Position numbers and translations under genes: made by a program. A DNA stretch of 64,000 nucleotides from Streptomyces sp. cg36 (GTDB taxonomy: Bacteria > Actinomycetota > Actinomycetes > Streptomycetales > Streptomycetaceae), in assembly GCF_041080675.1 (NCBI RefSeq), contig NZ_CP163520.1, positions 2,790,001-2,854,000 of the forward strand, read 5' to 3'. This document shows, piece after piece, positions 23,884-32,219 of this stretch. The notes below the pieces were generated by a model. That model searched no databases, was not told the DNA's origin, and saw nothing but the letters and a program-made list of their open reading frames with translations. Every line of letters begins with the position of its first letter. The first letter of the stretch is position 1.

Positions 23884-26808
23884 GTGCAGCCACCCGAAGC
23901 GGCGGCCGGCAGCACCCCACAGGCGGGGGCGGACCCCGGCATGCCCTCTTCCAGCGACGAGGACGCCTCCGCGCCCGCGGGCGCCTCCGGCGCGAAACCC
24001 GCGCGCCCGGCCCCGGCCGGCGCCACGGCCGTCTCGCGCTCCGGTTCGGGCCCCGGCCCCGGCTCCGACTCCGGCTCCGCGCCGCAGCGGTCCGAGACGT
24101 CCGCCACCGGCTCCGACACCGACCCCGGCACCGAGGCGTGCGAGGGCATCGGCGCCCTGGACCGCGTCTCCGTGGACGAACCGCTGCTGCCCGCCCGTGT
24201 GCACCGGCCCTCCGACCTCGTACGGCTGATCAGCGGTGTCCTGGCCATCGCGATCGTGCTGGCCATCGCCGCCATCGCCCACCACACCACGTCCGGCCTC
24301 GAACAGGACATCAGCAAGGGCTCGGACCAGGCGCCGGACGTGCTGATCCGGCTGGCCGGTCTGGTGTCGTCGATCGCGGTGCTGATCCTGCCCGTCGCGT
24401 TCGCCATCGAGCGGCTGATCAAACGCGACGGGCTGCGCATCGCGGACGGTGTGCTCGCGGCCGTGCTCGCCCACGGCGTCGCCCTCGCCACCGATCTGTG
24501 GGTGGCCCGCTCGGCGCCCGAGTCGATCACCGACGCGCTGACCCAGCCGTCGGGCACGGGCGGTCTCACCGATCCCGTGCACGGCTATCTGGCGCCGGTC
24601 ATCGCCTATATGACGGCCGTCGGCATGGCCCGCAGACCACGGTGGCGGGTCGCCCTGTGGGCGGTGCTGCTGCTCAACTCCTTCGCCGTGCTCGTCGGCG
24701 GCCAGACCACCGCCTTCTCGATCCTGGTCACGGTCCTGATCGGCTGGACCGTCGCGTACGGAACGCTGTACGCGGTGGGCTCGCCCAATGTCCGGCCCAC
24801 CGGGCAGACCCTGCTCGCCGGGCTGCGCAACGTCGGCTTCCGGCCGCTGACCGCGATGCGCGCCGAGGACGCGCCCGACTCCCTGGAGCAGGGCGACCGG
24901 GGCAGGCGCTACTTCGTCACGCTGGAGGACGCGCCACCGCTCGACGTCACCGTCGTCGACCGCGAACAGCAGGCGCAGGGCTTCTTCTACCGGGTCTGGC
25001 GGCGCCTCACCCTGCGCTCCATCACCACCCGGCGCTCCCTCCAGTCGCTGCGCCAGGCGCTGGAGCAGGAGGCGCTCCTCGCCTACGCGGCGATCGCCGC
25101 CGGGGCCAACGCGCCCAAGCTGATCGCCACCTCCGAGCTCGGCCCGGACGCCGTGATGCTGGTGTACGAGCACACCGGCGGGCGGTCCCTGGACTCGCTG
25201 GCCGACGAGGAGATCACCGACGAGCTGATGCGCGGCGCCTGGCGCCAGGTGCGCGCGCTCCAGTCGCGCCGGATCGCCCACCGCAGGCTCGCGGGGGACG
25301 CGATCCTGGTGGATCGTTCCGGCACCGTCGTACTGACGGATCTCCGCGGCGGCGAGATCGCCGCGGGCGACCTCGTGCTGCGCATGGACATCGCGCAGCT
25401 CCTGGTCACCCTGGGGCTGCGGGTGGGCGCCGAGCGCGCGGTGGCCGCGGCCGTCGACGTCCTCGGCCCCGACACCGTCGCCGACAGCCTGCCGCTGCTC
25501 CAGCCGATCGCGCTGAGCCGCACCACGCGCGCGACGCTGCGGCGGCTCGCCCGCGAGCAGGCGCAGCGCGAGCGCGAGGCGGTCATCGAGGCGTCGCTTG
25601 CGGCCAAGGAGGCGCGGGCCGCCGAGGCGGCCGAGGCACGGGCGCGCCACGCGCGCGAGAGCGCGCCGGAGCAGACCCTGGCCGCGGGCGAGGAGCGCAA
25701 GGCCGTACGCGCCGACGCCAAGGCCGAGAGCAAGGCGGTGCGGGCGGAGAAGAAGGCCGAGAAGGAGGCCATCGACGTCGCGCTGGAGAACGCGCGCGAG
25801 GAGGACCTCCTCACCCAGATCCGCCGCCAGGTGCTCCTGATCCGCCCGCAGGCGCCGGTGGAGCCGGTGCGCCTGGAGCGCATCAAGGTGAAGACGCTGC
25901 TGACGTTCGTCGCCGGTGCCATCGCCGCGTACTACCTGCTGGTGCAGATCACCCACATCAAGTTCGGCGATCTCGTCGCCAACGCGCAGTGGGGCTGGGT
26001 GGCGGCGGCCGTGCTGTTCTCGGCGCTCTCCTACCCGGCCGCGGCGGCGAGCCTGCTGGGCTTCGTCCCCGAGAAGGTGCCGTTCTGGCGGGCCGTGATC
26101 GCGCAGGTCGCCGGGTCGTTCGTGAAGCTCGTCGCCCCGGCGGCGGTCGGCGGAGTGGCGCTGAACACCCGGTTCCTGCAGCGCGCGGGCGTGCGGCCGG
26201 GGCTCGCGGTGGCGAGCGTGGGCGCCTCCCAGCTGTTCGGGCTGGCCTCGCACATCTCGCTGCTGCTGGTCTTCGGCTATGTGACCGGCACCGAGAAGAC
26301 GCCCGACCTGTCGCCGTCCCGGACGGTGATCGCCGGTCTGCTGACGGCGGCCGTGCTGATCCTGGTGGTCACCGCGATCCCGTTCCTGCGGAAGTTCGTG
26401 GTCACCCGGGTGCGGTCGCTCTTCGCGGGCGTGGTGCCGCGCATGCTCGACGTGCTCCAGCGCCCGCAGAAGCTGCTCACCGGCCTCGGCGGGATACTGC
26501 TGATCACCGGCACCTTCGTGATGTGCCTGGACGCGTCGATCCGGGCGTTCGGCTCCGGCGACAACACCCTCAGCTACGCGAGCGTGGCGGTCGTCTTCCT
26601 CACCGCCAACGCGCTGGGCTCGGCCGCCCCGACGCCCGGCGGTGTGGGCGCGGTCGAGCTGGCCCTCTCCACGGCCCTGACCATCGCGGGCCTGCCGGCC
26701 GAGACGGCGGCCTCGGCCGTGCTCCTCTACCGGCTGCTGACGTTCTGGCTGCCGGTCCTTCCCGGGTGGCTGTGCTTCAACTACCTGACCCGCAGGGGCG
26801 AGCTCTGA
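23884..26808 (+). CDS. Membrane flippase-like protein with pseudokinase domain
   Basis: About 974 aa from GTG 23884, which has AAGGAG 7 bases upstream; an upstream GTG at 23809 would add 25 residues. Parts in order: a disordered N-terminus; about five or six membrane helices (from LVRLISGVLAIAIVLAIAA); a cytosolic kinase-like domain (HRRLAGDAILVDRSGTVVLTDL near residue 465); an alanine/glutamate/lysine-rich coiled coil (about 560-640); and a C-terminal UPF0104/MprF-type lysyl-PG flippase domain ending with the TPGGVGAVELALS signature. In the kinase part the HRD aspartate is R and the metal-binding asparagine is D, so catalysis is doubtful. It probably translocates or handles a lipid or lipid-linked molecule. 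Confidence 0.75.
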   Translation: MQPPEAAAGSTPQAGADPGMPSSSDEDASAPAGASGAKPARPAPAGATAVSRSGSGPGPGSDSGSAPQRSETSATGSDTDPGTEACEGIGALDRVSVDEPLLPARVHRPSDLVRLISGVLAIAIVLAIAAIAHHTTSGLEQDISKGSDQAPDVLIRLAGLVSSIAVLILPVAFAIERLIKRDGLRIADGVLAAVLAHGVALATDLWVARSAPESITDALTQPSGTGGLTDPVHGYLAPVIAYMTAVGMARRPRWRVALWAVLLLNSFAVLVGGQTTAFSILVTVLIGWTVAYGTLYAVGSPNVRPTGQTLLAGLRNVGFRPLTAMRAEDAPDSLEQGDRGRRYFVTLEDAPPLDVTVVDREQQAQGFFYRVWRRLTLRSITTRRSLQSLRQALEQEALLAYAAIAAGANAPKLIATSELGPDAVMLVYEHTGGRSLDSLADEEITDELMRGAWRQVRALQSRRIAHRRLAGDAILVDRSGTVVLTDLRGGEIAAGDLVLRMDIAQLLVTLGLRVGAERAVAAAVDVLGPDTVADSLPLLQPIALSRTTRATLRRLAREQAQREREAVIEASLAAKEARAAEAAEARARHARESAPEQTLAAGEERKAVRADAKAESKAVRAEKKAEKEAIDVALENAREEDLLTQIRRQVLLIRPQAPVEPVRLERIKVKTLLTFVAGAIAAYYLLVQITHIKFGDLVANAQWGWVAAAVLFSALSYPAAAASLLGFVPEKVPFWRAVIAQVAGSFVKLVAPAAVGGVALNTRFLQRAGVRPGLAVASVGASQLFGLASHISLLLVFGYVTGTEKTPDLSPSRTVIAGLLTAAVLILVVTAIPFLRKFVVTRVRSLFAGVVPRMLDVLQRPQKLLTGLGGILLITGTFVMCLDASIRAFGSGDNTLSYASVAVVFLTANALGSAAPTPGGVGAVELALSTALTIAGLPAETAASAVLLYRLLTFWLPVLPGWLCFNYLTRRGEL

Positions 26809-26890
26809 GCGCGTGAGCCGGCGGCCCGCTCGGGCCGCCACCACCCGCATGGCCTGCGGTTTCGCGCGGCCGACGGCGGACGGCCGCACG

Positions 26891-28465
26891 ATGGGGAGCA
26901 TGGAGAACTCCGCCGCCCTGCGTGCCGCCGCTCTCGCCACCGCGACCACCGCCGTCCTGCTCGCCGCCACCGGCTGCTCCGACGGCGGGACCAAGCAGTC
27001 GTCCCCGGCCAAGGCGTCGTCGCTCGCCTCCCAGAAGCTGAACTGGAAGAAGTGCGGCGCGCCCTCCCAGGCGGAGGGGACCGGGGACGCGCCCTCGCCG
27101 CCGCCCGGCGGGGGCGAGTGGAAGTGCGCCACCCTGCGCGTGCCCCTCGACTACGCCAAGCCCGACGCCGGGTCGGTCGAGCTGGCGCTGATCCGGACCG
27201 AGGCCAGGGAGAAGGACAAGCGCATCGGCTCGCTGGTCTTCAACTTCGGCGGGCCCGGCGGATCCGGGGTCACCACCCTGCCCGCCGCCGCGAGCGACTA
27301 CGACAAGCTCCGGGCCCGCTACGACCTGGTGAGCTTCGACCCGCGCGGGGTCGGCTCCAGCGCGCCCGTGGAGTGCGAGAGCGACAGCCAGCTCGACCGC
27401 TACTTCGCCCAGGACTTCATGCCGGGCGACGCGGCCGAGGAGAAGAGCCTCCTGACGAACATGAAGTCGTTCGCCGCGACCTGCCAGTCCAACTCGGGGC
27501 GGGTCCTGCCCCACGTCGGCACCACCAACGCCGCGCGCGACATGGACCTGATCCGCCAGGTCCTGGGCGACGACAAGCTGTACTACTTCGGCATCTCCTA
27601 CGGGACCGAACTGGGCGGGGTGTACGCCCACTTGTTCCCCAAGAACGTCGGCCGGGCGGTGTTCGACGCCGTCGTCGACCCCACCAGCACCTCCGAGCAG
27701 GGCTCGCTCGGGCAGGCCAAGGGCTTCCAGCTCGCCCTCGACAACTTCGCCAAGGACTGCGTGGACCGGGGCGACAAGTGCCAGCTCGCGGGGGCGAACG
27801 TGAAGGAGGTCGAGGCCGGGATCGTCAAACTCCTCGCCGGCCTGGACAAGCAGCCCATCCCGGCCAGCGGCACCCGCATGCTGACGAAGACCGAGGCGAC
27901 CAACGGCATCGCGCAGGCGCTGTACTCCAAGGAGTACTGGCAGCTCCTCGAACAGGGCGTGGACGAGGCGGAGGGCGGGAGCGGCGCCCTGCTGCTCGCC
28001 CTGTCGGACGCGATGAACGGCCGGTCCAAGGACGGCACGTACAGCAACATCCAGGCCGCGAACACGGCGATCAACTGTGCTGATTTCAAGGATCGTTACT
28101 CACTGGAGCAAACGAAGGCCAAGCTCCCCGAGTTCCGCGCCGCCTCCCCCGTCTTCGGGGACTACCTCGGCTGGGGCCTGCTGGGCTGCACCGCCTGGCC
28201 GGTGCCGGGCCAGTGGAGCACGCCCGACGTCAGCGCTCCCGGCGCGGCGCCGATCGTCGTCGTCGGCAACACCGGCGACCCGGCCACGCCGTACGCGGGG
28301 GCCAAGCACATGGTGGAGAAGCTGGGCCCGGGGGTGGGCGTGGAGCTGACGTACAAGGGGCAGGGCCACGGCGCGTACAACAGCGGCAACAAGTGCGTGC
28401 GGGACGCGGTGGATTCGTATCTGCTGGACGGCAGGGCACCAGCGGCGGGAACCGTCTGCCAGTAG
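26891..28465 (+). CDS. Secreted alpha/beta hydrolase, tripeptidyl-aminopeptidase type
   Basis: The 524-aa protein has a lipoprotein-like signal (AALRAAALATATTAVLLAATGC), then an S33/TAP-like hydrolase: oxyanion segment NFGGPGGSGV, nucleophile motif FGISYGTELGG, and C-terminal TAP domain with acid and base residues around GNTGDPATPY and GQGHGAYN. Homologous Streptomyces SlpD/SlpE and TAP enzymes release tripeptides or act on surface proteins. The start is ATG 26891 or 26900; neither has an ideal ribosome site. A cysteine after the signal suggests anchoring to the membrane. It follows the flippase-like gene on the same strand with an 82-bp gap. Confidence 0.85.
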   Translation: MGSMENSAALRAAALATATTAVLLAATGCSDGGTKQSSPAKASSLASQKLNWKKCGAPSQAEGTGDAPSPPPGGGEWKCATLRVPLDYAKPDAGSVELALIRTEAREKDKRIGSLVFNFGGPGGSGVTTLPAAASDYDKLRARYDLVSFDPRGVGSSAPVECESDSQLDRYFAQDFMPGDAAEEKSLLTNMKSFAATCQSNSGRVLPHVGTTNAARDMDLIRQVLGDDKLYYFGISYGTELGGVYAHLFPKNVGRAVFDAVVDPTSTSEQGSLGQAKGFQLALDNFAKDCVDRGDKCQLAGANVKEVEAGIVKLLAGLDKQPIPASGTRMLTKTEATNGIAQALYSKEYWQLLEQGVDEAEGGSGALLLALSDAMNGRSKDGTYSNIQAANTAINCADFKDRYSLEQTKAKLPEFRAASPVFGDYLGWGLLGCTAWPVPGQWSTPDVSAPGAAPIVVVGNTGDPATPYAGAKHMVEKLGPGVGVELTYKGQGHGAYNSGNKCVRDAVDSYLLDGRAPAAGTVCQ

Positions 28466-28513
28466 CCGTGGGGCCCGGTTCGGGGCGCTTCCGGCAAGCG
28501 GGCGCTGCCCGTC

Positions 28514-28582
28514 GAGGGTGCGTCAGACCCGCTGGGCGCGCTTGAGGGTGCGTCAGACCTGCTGGGCGCGCTTGAGGGTGCG
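28514..28582. repeat. 30-bp tandem duplication across a stop codon
   Basis: The 30-bp unit GAGGGTGCGTCAGACCCGCT... occurs at 28514-28543 and 28544-28573 (one mismatch), with a third partial copy (GAGGGTGCG) at 28574. On the minus strand it encodes RTLKRAQ-V followed by a stop, so the last codons of the membrane-protein gene are repeated after its stop. Confidence 0.9.
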
Positions 28583-29044
28583 CAGGATCAGCCACTGGTC
28601 GCCCCAGGCCATCGCCGTGCCCAGCACCGCCATCACGATGCCGACGGCCAGGCTGCCACTGGCGGCGCCCATCGCGAGACCGGCCAGGCCCAGGCCGAAG
28701 CGGACCGCGAAGCGCAGCCCGAGCAGGCCGAGGGCGAGGAGGCGGGTGCGCTTGTTCTTCCACAGCGCCCGCATGTAGCGCATCCGCGCCTTGAGGACGG
28801 TGAGGGTGAGCGCGATGTTGAGGACGGCGACGACCGGGATCGCCCAGTAGACCACCGGGTACGCGCGCGCGATGTCGAAGATCCCGGCGAAGCAACCGAC
28901 CAGCGGGAAGTACCAGTTGGGCAGGCCCTTGATCTCCGGCTGAACCGCGGTCTCCGCCCTGGCCGGGGCCTCCGCCCCGAACCCCGCCTCGGCGTCCTCG
29001 GCTCCGACCGTACGGACCTGGTTCTCGATTGCCACCGTGCTCAT
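28553..29044 (-). CDS. Small polytopic membrane protein, unknown
   Basis: The 163-aa protein starts MSTVAIENQVRT. After an acidic 50-residue N-terminus come four hydrophobic segments (LPNWYFPLVGCFAGIFDIA, VVYWAIPVVAVLNIALTLTVL, LLALGLLGLRFAVRFGLGLAG, ASGSLAVGIVMAVLGTAMAWG). A basic loop MRYMRALWKNKRTR lies between the second and third. The protein ends RTLKRAQQV. No family is recognised. It stands alone on the minus strand between moeZ and the convergent hydrolase gene, and is probably transcribed from its own promoter or by readthrough past the hairpin at 29126. Confidence 0.75.
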   Translation of the reverse strand: MSTVAIENQVRTVGAEDAEAGFGAEAPARAETAVQPEIKGLPNWYFPLVGCFAGIFDIARAYPVVYWAIPVVAVLNIALTLTVLKARMRYMRALWKNKRTRLLALGLLGLRFAVRFGLGLAGLAMGAASGSLAVGIVMAVLGTAMAWGDQWLILRTLKRAQQV

Positions 29045-29125
29045 CACAGTGCCCCCTTCGCGTGCGCTCTCCCGCTGACAGGAGAAAGCTTCGCTCAGGG
29101 GGCACTGACCTCGGCAGAGATGACC

Positions 29126-29166
29126 GTCCCGGGTCCCGCAGGACAAATGTCCTACGGGCCCGGGAC
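29126..29166. terminator. Hairpin after moeZ with a DosR-like core
   Basis: GTCCCGGG(T)CCCGCAGGAC pairs with GTCCTACGGGCCCGGGAC across AAAT, with one bulge and one wobble. It follows the moeZ stop by 12 bp, so a terminator is the simplest reading. There is no T-run. The centre AGGACAAATGTCCT also resembles a DevR/DosR-type operator. Confidence 0.6.
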
Positions 29167-29177
29167 CGGCCCTTCGC

Positions 29178-30356
29178 TCAGTAGACGGGCTTCTCCGGCT
29201 CGATCTGGTGGACCCAGCCGATCACGCCGCCGCCGACGTGGACCGCGTCCGCGAAGCCCGCGGACTTCAGCACCGCGAGCACCTCGGCCGAGCGGACGCC
29301 GGTCTTGCAGTGCAGCACGATGCGCTTGTCCTGCGGGAGGTCCTGGAGGGCGTTGCCCATCAGGAACTCGTTCTTCGGGATCAGCTTGGCGCCGGGGATC
29401 GAGACGATCTCGTACTCGTTCGGCTCGCGGACGTCGATGATCTCGATCTTCTCGTCGGCGTCGATCCACTCCTTGAGCTGCTTGGGAGTGATGGTCGAGC
29501 CGAGCGCCGCCTCCTGGGCCTCCTCGGACACGACGCCGCAGAACGCCTCGTAGTCGATGAGCTCGGTGACGGTCGGGTTGGCGCCGCAGACCGCGCAGTC
29601 GGGGTCCTTGCGGACCTTGACCTGGCGGTACTGCATCTCCAGGGCGTCGTAGATCATCAGTCGGCCGACCAGCGGCTCGCCGACGCCCGCGAGGACCTTG
29701 ATGGCCTCGGTGACCTGGATGGAACCGATGGACGCGCACAGCACGCCCAGCACGCCGCCCTCGGCGCAGGAGGGGACCATGCCCGGCGGCGGGGGCTCCG
29801 GGTAGAGGCAGCGGTAGCAGGGGCCGTGCTCGGACCAGAAGACGGACGCCTGGCCGTCGAAGCGGTAGATGGAGCCCCAGACGTACGGCTTGTTCAGCAG
29901 CACGCACGCGTCGTTCACCAGGTAGCGGGTGGCGAAGTTGTCGGTGCCGTCGACGATCAGGTCGTACTGGCTGAAGATGTCCATCACGTTGTCGGCCTCG
30001 AGCCGCTCTTCGTGCAGGACGACGTTCACGTACGGGTTGATCCCCAGCACCGAGTCCTTGGCGGACTCGGCCTTGGAGCGGCCGATGTCGGCCTGGCTGT
30101 GGATGATCTGGCGCTGCAGGTTCGACTCGTCGACCTCGTCGAACTCGACGATGCCGAGCGTGCCGACACCGGCTGCCGCCAGGTACATGAGGGCCGGCGA
30201 GCCGAGGCCGCCGGCGCCCACACAGAGCACCTTGGCGTTCTTCAGTCGCTTCTGCCCGTCCATCCCGACATCGGGAATGATCAGGTGGCGCGAGTACCTG
30301 CGGACCTCGTCTACGGTGAGCTCGGCAGCCGGCTCTACCAGGGGTGGCAGCGACAC
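29178..30356 (-). CDS. moeZ: MoeZ: adenylyltransferase/sulfurtransferase
   Basis: The 392-aa protein starts at GTG 30356 with AGAGG 6 bases upstream. The N-terminal MoeB/ThiF domain has VLCVGAGGLGSPALMYLAAAGVG and VDGTDNFATRYLVND, with zinc pairs CYRC and CAVC. The C-terminal rhodanese domain (about 290-392) has the active loop HCKTGVRSAE with its catalytic cysteine. MoeZ adenylates and sulfurylates ubiquitin-like sulfur carriers (MoaD, ThiS, CysO), feeding molybdopterin, thiamine-thiazole and cysteine synthesis, as well as thio-modified natural products. A SigR-type promoter overlaps the end of the preceding gene, fitting a role in thiol metabolism under stress. Confidence 0.96.
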   Translation of the reverse strand: MSLPPLVEPAAELTVDEVRRYSRHLIIPDVGMDGQKRLKNAKVLCVGAGGLGSPALMYLAAAGVGTLGIVEFDEVDESNLQRQIIHSQADIGRSKAESAKDSVLGINPYVNVVLHEERLEADNVMDIFSQYDLIVDGTDNFATRYLVNDACVLLNKPYVWGSIYRFDGQASVFWSEHGPCYRCLYPEPPPPGMVPSCAEGGVLGVLCASIGSIQVTEAIKVLAGVGEPLVGRLMIYDALEMQYRQVKVRKDPDCAVCGANPTVTELIDYEAFCGVVSEEAQEAALGSTITPKQLKEWIDADEKIEIIDVREPNEYEIVSIPGAKLIPKNEFLMGNALQDLPQDKRIVLHCKTGVRSAEVLAVLKSAGFADAVHVGGGVIGWVHQIEPEKPVY

Positions 30357-30409
30357 GTGAACCTCTATTACGCAGTCGGTCGGTATGTCAGTACGGTTGT
30401 TCTCTTCGT

Positions 30410-30435
30410 AACACTGCCACGGCACTCCTCATTCC
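30410..30435 (-). promoter_or_regulatory. SigR-type promoter of moeZ
   Basis: On the minus strand GGAAT (30431-30435), an 18-bp spacer and GTT (30410-30412) match the SigR consensus, about 55 bp before the moeZ start. The -35 element overlaps the stop codon of the spherulin-like gene, which separates moeZ from the carbohydrate operon. Confidence 0.75.
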
Positions 30436-31178
30436 GAGATACCAGGTCCGATCCGCGAGACAATTTCGTCCCAGTAGCCGGGCAGCGTCTCGAAGGGGTC
30501 GTCCTGGCCTCCCCGGTCGCCCCGGTCGGTGAAGTAGATCGTGCCCGCCCCCTGCCAGCGGGCGACCCGCAGCGCCTCTTCGAGGTGGTTGCGGGGCACC
30601 CCGTGGACGAAGTGGCAGAAGCGCTCCGGCGGGTGGTCGGCGGTCCACTCGGCCACCTGGGACCAGCGGTACTCGCTCCACGGCCCGTTGAAGGTGACCA
30701 GCTGGTCGGCGGTCTCCGCGTAGCCCGGATACGGGTGGGAGCCCTGGCCGAGCACCAGGTGGGCGCCCTCGCGCAGGGCGCGCAGGGTGGACACCGTGCG
30801 CCGCACCTCCGCCAGCGCGTCCCGGTCCGTGGGACAGCGGTCCAGCAGGAAGCCGTCCACCCGGTACCAGTCGAGGAAGCGGTGCGCGTCGGAGACCAGC
30901 TCCCCGAAGGGGCGGGTCCCGTGCGCGCAGTCGAGGTGGCCGAGGACCCGCACGCCCGCGTTGCGCAGCTTCCCGGCGGCCTCCAGGCAGTGCGGGTCGG
31001 GGCGGGAGCCGGGGCCGTCCGCGACGTTGAGGACGGTCCAGTGGAGCGGGGTGCCCGGCCGGGTCAGCTCGGCCCACTCGGCCGGGGCGACCAGCGGGTG
31101 CGCACAGCCGGGGACGCCGAAGCCGACCCCGCCCGAGGTCGTCGCGCGCGTGGCGCCGGTGGTGGTCAGATGCGGCAC
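30429..31178 (-). CDS. Spherulin-4/GH135-like glycoside hydrolase
   Basis: The 249-aa protein resembles spherulation-specific family 4 proteins: a TIM-barrel pattern with VGFGVPGCAHPLVAPAEW, GVRVLGHLDCAHGTRPFGEL, DWYRVDGFLLDRCPTD, TFNGPWSEYRW and GAGTIYFTDRGD. In the related fungal Sph3 (GH135) and bacterial PelA hydrolase (GH166), conserved acidic residues on the barrel cut alpha-1,4-galactosaminoglycans; D and E residues in LDRCPTD and NGPWSEY could fill that role. No signal peptide is visible, which is unusual for such an enzyme. It overlaps the epimerase gene by 13 bp, so it belongs to that operon. Substrate and direction (degradation or processing during synthesis) are inferred. Confidence 0.78.
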   Translation of the reverse strand: MPHLTTTGATRATTSGGVGFGVPGCAHPLVAPAEWAELTRPGTPLHWTVLNVADGPGSRPDPHCLEAAGKLRNAGVRVLGHLDCAHGTRPFGELVSDAHRFLDWYRVDGFLLDRCPTDRDALAEVRRTVSTLRALREGAHLVLGQGSHPYPGYAETADQLVTFNGPWSEYRWSQVAEWTADHPPERFCHFVHGVPRNHLEEALRVARWQGAGTIYFTDRGDRGGQDDPFETLPGYWDEIVSRIGPGISE

Positions 31179-32137
31179 GCCGCCTCCATCCAGATGTCGG
31201 CCAGCGACTCCTCCAGATTGATCCGGGGCCGCCAGCCGAGCCGGTCGCGCGCGGTGCGGACGTCGGCCTGCTGCCAGCTCCCGCAGCCGTCGGGGTACGG
31301 CGCCGGGGCCCCGGCCAGGTGCTCCAGGACGGCGTCGGCGGACGGGCGGGGCGCGCCGATCACCCCGCCGCGCAGCCCGGGCGGCCCGTCGAGCTCGTGC
31401 AGCGCGCCGCCGTATCCGGCGACCCTGGCGAGGACGGCGGCGGCGTCGCGGAGCTTGACCGAGCGGCCGGTCCCGATGTTGACGACGCCCTGGGCGGCGG
31501 AGAGGGAGGCGGCGTGCACGGCGCGCGCCACGTCGCGCACGTCGACGAAGTCGCGCTGCACGCCCAGGCCGCCCAGTTTGAGCTCGCCGTCGCCGGACTG
31601 CATGGCGCGGCGCATGGCTTCGGCGAGCCGGCCGAGCGGGGACCCGGCGGGGGTGCCGGGGCCGACCGGCGAGAAGACCCGCAGCACGATGGCGTCCAGG
31701 CCGGAGCCGAGGACGAGTTCGGTACCGGCGAGCTTGCTGACGCCGTACGGGCCGCCGGGGCGCGGTACGGCGTCCTCGGCGGTGGAGGAGCCGGGCTGCG
31801 AGGGTCCGTACTCGGAGGCGCAGCCGAGCTGGACCAGGCGCGCGCCGCAGCCGCTGCGGCGCAGGGCCTCGCAGACGGTGGCGACGGCGACGGTGTTGTG
31901 CCGGGTCAGTTCGCGGGCGCCGCCGCGGGTGGCGCCGGCGCAGTTGATGACGACCCCGGGGTGGACGGCGTCCAGGAAGCGGGTGAGGGCTCCCGGGCTG
32001 CCGGAGGCGAGGTCGAACCGGACGTCGGCGTCGTCGCCGCGCCCGAGCGCGGTGAGCTGGACGGCCGGGTCGGCGAGCAGGCGGTCGGCGACGAAACGGC
32101 CCAGATATCCGTTGGCACCGAGCAGTAGCACCCTCAT
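31166..32137 (-). CDS. NAD-dependent epimerase/dehydratase
   Basis: The 323-aa protein is a short-chain dehydrogenase of the extended type: N-terminal MRVLLLGANGYLGRFVA nucleotide-binding loop, CASEYGPSQPG, and the catalytic YGVSK (Tyr-x-x-x-Lys) at about residues 145-149. The C-terminal part (GGLGVQRDFVDVRDVARAV, GWRPRINLEESL) is typical of nucleotide-sugar epimerases. It probably interconverts UDP- or dTDP-sugars for the glycosyltransferase of the same operon. The ATG overlaps the stop of a 17-codon frame as ATGA. The specific sugar cannot be read from the sequence. Confidence 0.85.
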   Translation of the reverse strand: MRVLLLGANGYLGRFVADRLLADPAVQLTALGRGDDADVRFDLASGSPGALTRFLDAVHPGVVINCAGATRGGARELTRHNTVAVATVCEALRRSGCGARLVQLGCASEYGPSQPGSSTAEDAVPRPGGPYGVSKLAGTELVLGSGLDAIVLRVFSPVGPGTPAGSPLGRLAEAMRRAMQSGDGELKLGGLGVQRDFVDVRDVARAVHAASLSAAQGVVNIGTGRSVKLRDAAAVLARVAGYGGALHELDGPPGLRGGVIGAPRPSADAVLEHLAGAPAPYPDGCGSWQQADVRTARDRLGWRPRINLEESLADIWMEAACRI

Positions 32138-32187
32138 CGCACGGCCTTTCCGTGCGGTCGGCAGGAGGCCGGGGGCAGGGCGGTCAT
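32134..32187 (-). CDS. 17-codon ORF coupled to the epimerase gene
   Basis: MTALPPASCRPHGKAVR begins at ATG 32187 with AAGGAG 10 bases upstream, a much better ribosome site than that of the epimerase. It ends ATGA on the epimerase start. It most likely works as a translational-coupling leader; a functional microprotein is less likely. Confidence 0.5.
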   Translation of the reverse strand: MTALPPASCRPHGKAVR

Positions 32188-32219
32188 GTGTCTCGTTCTC
32201 CTTCGGGCATCAGTGCGCG

